A stretch of DNA of 45,316 bases from Gammaproteobacteria bacterium (lineage in GTDB: Bacteria > Pseudomonadota > Gammaproteobacteria > Thiohalomonadales > Thiohalomonadaceae), in contig QKED01000040.1 in assembly GCA_003252455.1 (NCBI GenBank), forward strand, positions 1 through 45,316, written 5' to 3'. How positions within the stretch are numbered: the first letter of the stretch is position 1; each line of letters opens with the position of its first letter. A program made the translations under genes and the position numbers. The notes under the pieces are model-generated. The model ran no database searches. It was not told the DNA's origin and worked only from the letters and a program-made list of their open reading frames with translations. Positions 42,330 through 45,316 of the stretch are shown one piece after another.

Positions 42330-43525
42330 GCGGCCTACTCACCCTCGCTACCCTCTCTGCCATGGGGGCCGTGGTCTACCACCACGTCGGTTATCCGCTG
42401 CTGCTCGGACGCCTGAGCCGGGGTGTGCCGGGGGCGCGCGAGCAGGCGCCGCGCGGATATCGCCGTGGCGCGGCCGATGCCGCGCTGCCGCACGTGACCT
42501 TGATCATGCCCGCCTACAACGAGGCGAAGTACATCGCCGAGAAGCTGCGCAATCTGGCCGCACTCGACTACCCGGAGGAGAAGTTCACGGTGTGGCTCGC
42601 CTGCGACGGCTGCCGCGACCGCACCGTGGCCATCGCCCGCGCGGTGAGTGAGGAGCCCGCCTGTCGCCACCTGTCGCTGCGCATCTTCGACTTCGCCCAC
42701 AACCGCGGCAAGGTGGCCATTCTCAACGCATTGGTACCCCAGGCCGAAGGTGAGCTGGTGGCCCTCTCCGACGTCTCCGCCCTGCTCTCGGTGGATGCGT
42801 TGTGGCAGGCGGCCCACCACCTCGCCGCAAGTGGCGCTGCAGCGTGCGACGCAGGGCGCGACCCGGTGGGGCTACTCACGGGCCACTACCGCCTGCTGCG
42901 CCCCGGTTCCGAGGGCGAGGCGCGCTACTGGCGCTACCAGGGGACGATCAAGGCACGCGAGGCGGCGCTGCACTCCACCCTCGGTAGCCACGGTGCCTTC
43001 TACCTCTTTCGCCGCGAACTCTTCTCGCCGTTGGAGGCCGACACCATCAACGACGACTTCGTCCTGCCCATGCGCATGGTGGCCAAGGGCTATCGCGCCG
43101 ACTACCACGCGAGTATCACCGCCTTAGAGCTGGAGCAGAGTGACGAGGGGCTCGAACAGCGTCGGCGCCGACGTATCGCCGCCGGCAATCTGCAGCAGTT
43201 GTTACGCCTCTCCGCTCTGCTCCTCCCGCGCCACGGCTACCTGGCATTCACCTTCGCCAGTGGCAAGGCGCTGCGTGTGTTGATGCCATGGCTGATGCTC
43301 CTCGCCCTTTGCGGGAGCCTGCTGCTCTCTACCGAGAGCCACCTCTTTCTCGCCGCCGCCAGTGCCCAGACGCTGCTCTATCTGCTCGCCCTGGCGGGGC
43401 CCGCGCTGCTCAGTTCGCCCCCCGACTGGATGCGTGCCCTCAACTACCTGGTAGAGGGGCATCTGGCCGGGCTCGTGGGCTCGGCACGCTACTTGCTCAA
43501 ACGTGATCGAGGGTCGTGGCGCTAA
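42326..43525 (+). CDS. Membrane-bound GT2 glycosyltransferase
   Basis: This 399-residue processive-like glycosyltransferase of family 2 has one N-terminal hydrophobic segment and two to four at the C-terminus. The cytoplasmic domain includes IMPAYNEAKYIAEKLRNL, LACDGCRDRT, the ALSDVSALL (DxS/DxD-type) metal region and GSHGAFYLFRREL. INDDFVLPMRM carries the acid pair, and then comes QRRRRRIAAGN in place of the usual QxxRW. It may polymerise or transfer sugars to the membrane-linked chain. The ATG at 42326 overlaps the previous stop; a longer frame to 42074 would be entirely inside the previous gene. Substrate unknown. Confidence 0.88.
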   Translation: MSGLLTLATLSAMGAVVYHHVGYPLLLGRLSRGVPGAREQAPRGYRRGAADAALPHVTLIMPAYNEAKYIAEKLRNLAALDYPEEKFTVWLACDGCRDRTVAIARAVSEEPACRHLSLRIFDFAHNRGKVAILNALVPQAEGELVALSDVSALLSVDALWQAAHHLAASGAAACDAGRDPVGLLTGHYRLLRPGSEGEARYWRYQGTIKAREAALHSTLGSHGAFYLFRRELFSPLEADTINDDFVLPMRMVAKGYRADYHASITALELEQSDEGLEQRRRRRIAAGNLQQLLRLSALLLPRHGYLAFTFASGKALRVLMPWLMLLALCGSLLLSTESHLFLAAASAQTLLYLLALAGPALLSSPPDWMRALNYLVEGHLAGLVGSARYLLKRDRGSWR

Positions 43526-43565
43526 CGGCCAAACCCCGCAACCAAAGCCTGTGAGGAGAACGACG

Positions 43566-44210
43566 ATGCACAGCGAGACCCACGCCATCAACCCCACCAC
43601 CGCCCTCGCCAAGCGCGCCTTCGACCTGCTGGGCGCCAGCAGCGCACTGCTACTGCTCGCCCCGCTGCTGCCCTGCATCGCCCTGGCGATCAAGCTGGAG
43701 TCGCCCGGGCCGGTGCTGTTTCGCCAGACGCGCATCGGCCGCTCACTGCCCGACCGTATCGAGATGTTCGAGATGATCAAGTTTCGCACCATGCGCAGTG
43801 ACGCCGAGGCGGCCACTGGTGCGGTGTGGGCCCAGGCGCAGGACCCACGCATCACGCGTGTGGGGCAGTTCCTACGTAAGACGCGCCTCGATGAGTTGCC
43901 ACAACTGGTCAACGTGTTGCGTGGCGAGATGTCGCTCATCGGCCCACGCCCGGAGCGCCCGGAGTTCTACCGTCGGTTGGAGAACGCCATCCCCTTCTTC
44001 GCCGAGCGTACCTACGGGCTCAAGCCCGGCATCACGGGGTTGGCGCAGGTGCATCAGGGGTACGACACCTGCATCGAGGATGTGCGCAGCAAGGTGGGCT
44101 TCGACCACAGCTACGCCCTCGCCCTGAGTACCCCGCGCCACTGGATCGCCATGGACCTGATGATCGTCTTGCGCACCCTCGCCGTGATGGTGCTGGGGCG
44201 CGGGCGCTGA
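43566..44210 (+). CDS. Initiating sugar-phosphate transferase (WcaJ/PglC type)
   Basis: This 214-residue bacterial sugar transferase transfers a sugar-1-phosphate to undecaprenyl phosphate, the first step of the lipid-linked chain. It contains only the catalytic core: a re-entrant membrane helix (about 15-40), then SPGPVLFRQTRIGR, KFRTMRSDAE, and the catalytic Asp-Glu in RLDELPQLVNVLRGEMSL followed by IGPRPERPEF. It lacks the multi-span N-terminal domain of WbaP or WcaJ, so it is closer in size to PglC. GAGGAGA lies six bases before the ATG at 43566. It ends the plus-strand operon and is followed by a strong hairpin. Confidence 0.93.
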   Translation: MHSETHAINPTTALAKRAFDLLGASSALLLLAPLLPCIALAIKLESPGPVLFRQTRIGRSLPDRIEMFEMIKFRTMRSDAEAATGAVWAQAQDPRITRVGQFLRKTRLDELPQLVNVLRGEMSLIGPRPERPEFYRRLENAIPFFAERTYGLKPGITGLAQVHQGYDTCIEDVRSKVGFDHSYALALSTPRHWIAMDLMIVLRTLAVMVLGRGR

Positions 44211-44214
44211 GCGC

Positions 44215-44260
44215 GCCGCTCCGCCACTGCGGTGCGTGGATGGGCAGGCAGTGGAGCGGC
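44215..44260 (+). terminator. Long hairpin after the sugar transferase gene
   Basis: GCCGCTCCGCCACTGC (44215-44230) pairs with GCAGTGGAGCGGC (44248-44260) in a 13-base-pair stem with a three-base bulge, four bases after the stop. There is no U-run, but the stem is strong. It probably ends the operon or protects the message. The further 240 bases to the next gene contain nothing I can support. Confidence 0.5.
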
Positions 44261-44502
44261 AACTGCGCGTACTCGCCGTGCGCACGTAAGGTGGCAGGCG
44301 CACGGCGCTGCGGGGCCTCGATACCGTCTCCCCACCCCTGACCTACCTCAACGCCCACCTCGATCGGGCCCTGTGCCAAGAGGTCGTCGTCGCGGACTGG
44401 CCACTGCCGTGGCGCTGCTCCGCGGGTGTCGCGACGCCGCTCTCTCCAGCGCTATCTGACACCTATTCGCCCTGGTGCCGCGACGAGGCGTACCCACACA
44501 CC

Positions 44503-45316
44503 TCACCACCCGGCTGCACGATAGTGTTCGAGCAGCCGGGGTATCTGCGTCTGGCTGGAGTATCTCGCGGCGATGCGTGCACGGGCCGCCGCCGCGAGGG
44601 CGCGCCGCCCCTCTACCCCCAGCCCCAGCCAGCTCGACAGCGCCGCCGCCAAGGCGTCCAGGTCGCCCACTGGCGTCAACCAACCGTTCTCCCCCGAAGT
44701 GATGAGCGTGGGTAGCGCGCCCACCTGGCTGGCGATCACCGGGGTGCCCTGGGCCATCGCCTCCAGTGCCGCCATCGGCAGCCCCTCTTGGCGTGAGGGC
44801 ATGAGCAGCAGGCCGATGCGCGGCCACACCTCGGCCATCTCGGCCTGGGCACCGTGAAAATGCAGGTTGCACGGGGCGCGTGCGCTGAGCGCCGCGCGCT
44901 CGGGTCCGTCGCCATAGAGGTGGAAGGTCTGGACCGGGAAGCGTGTGGCCAACTCGATGAGGAGGTCGGCCCCCTTCTCGTGGCTCAGTCGCCCGACAAA
45001 GGCGATCTCACCGCCGCTACCGACCTGCGCGGGTAGGGTGACGAAGTTGTCCATCACTGGGCAGGGGCCGAGCACGCCGTGGGCGATGCGTGGGCTCACC
45101 GCCAGGGCGCGCCCGGCGAGGGGGGCGCTGTAGCGGTCGAGGGCGGTGTAGAGGGCCAGGCGCCCGCGACTGGTCTCGCCAGCGTGGTAGGTGCTGACGC
45201 AGGGGATACCCAGGAGACGCGCCGCGCACCGCCCGAGGATCCCGGCCTTGTAGCCATGCGTGTGGAGCAGGCCGGGCGGGGCCTGGCGCAGCGCGCGCCA
45301 CACCCCCCCGGCTCCT
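44503..45316 (-). CDS. GT4-type glycosyltransferase (5' end missing)
   Basis: This glycosyltransferase is cut by the right edge of the window; the frame is open to base 45316 and the true start lies outside. At least 270 residues are present: the end of the acceptor domain with LLHTHGYKAGILGR and YHAGETSRGRLALYTAL, then the donor domain with FVGRLSHEKGADLLIEL. The GT4 site PSRQEGLPMAALEAMAQG carries the E-x7-E pair. A GTG at 45303 would fall inside the fold, so it is not a proper start. It runs opposite to the plus-strand sugar operon, and the two converge. Sugar specificity unknown. Confidence 0.88.
   Translation of the reverse strand, partial: GAGGVWRALRQAPPGLLHTHGYKAGILGRCAARLLGIPCVSTYHAGETSRGRLALYTALDRYSAPLAGRALAVSPRIAHGVLGPCPVMDNFVTLPAQVGSGGEIAFVGRLSHEKGADLLIELATRFPVQTFHLYGDGPERAALSARAPCNLHFHGAQAEMAEVWPRIGLLLMPSRQEGLPMAALEAMAQGTPVIASQVGALPTLITSGENGWLTPVGDLDALAAALSSWLGLGVEGRRALAAAARARIAARYSSQTQIPRLLEHYRAAGW

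Noticed and set aside
44290-44523. Plus-strand open frame before and into the last glycosyltransferase
   Set aside because: Starts after a stop at 44287 without a plausible start codon, overlaps a certain gene in antisense and shows no family motif. A remnant cannot be excluded.

Overview
The window is GC-rich chromosomal DNA with dense, often overlapping genes. The stretch pilR, pilS, PP0621-like, sucC, sucD, nadE, glnB and the sigma-54-type promoters point to a gammaproteobacterium, perhaps of the Chromatiales/sulfur-oxidiser type. That placement is inference from gene order and protein resemblance, not from a marker gene. I saw no rRNA, tRNA, CRISPR array, insertion sequence or prophage.

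Layout. (1) 1-2001: the end of a CPA1 Na+/H+ antiporter, a very small membrane protein, a possible tiny lipoprotein and a membrane-anchored ankyrin protein. (2) 2254-7934: signalling block, with a PAS histidine kinase overlapping a FixJ-like response regulator, a 54-aa helical protein, and a GGDEF-EAL protein whose periplasmic sensor carries a CxxCH haem motif. (3) 8014-10192: a UbiA/MenA-type prenyltransferase and two tandem, Met-rich, single-span coiled-coil proteins of unknown function. (4) 10222-15402: a YhaO/YhaN (SbcDC-like) nuclease-ATPase pair translationally coupled to a pilin-like protein. (5) 15463-19734: an orphan PhnD-like binding protein with a CRP-type site upstream, then PilR/PilS and a PP0621-type protein. 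(6) 19963-26202: sucCD-nadE, glnB, an HD/PDEase-like phosphohydrolase and a secreted nuclease. (7) 26203-30261: a gene-poor gap and an MksE-MksB condensin pair with no adjacent kleisin MksF. (8) 30471-45316: an exopolysaccharide or O-antigen-like cluster (ligase/polymerase, Wzx flippase, six glycosyltransferases of which one is cut by the window end, GlmS, a hexapeptide acyltransferase, a Wzz/GumC-like protein and an initiating sugar-phosphate transferase).

How they work together. The polysaccharide region can make a UDP-GlcNAc precursor (GlmS), start a lipid-linked sugar (sugar transferase), extend and decorate it (glycosyltransferases, acyltransferase), flip it (Wzx), polymerise or ligate it and set chain length (Wzz-like). 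Four sigma-54-type promoters lie in front of its transcription units, and two of these share an almost identical upstream inverted element. This is the most coherent new regulatory signal in the window. The c-di-GMP enzyme, PilSR and the polysaccharide cluster together suggest a surface-attachment lifestyle.

The main candidates for something undescribed are the paired Met-rich coiled-coil membrane proteins (9059-10192), the pilin-like protein coupled to YhaON, the MksEB pair without MksF, and the shared sigma-54 enhancer element of the polysaccharide cluster.
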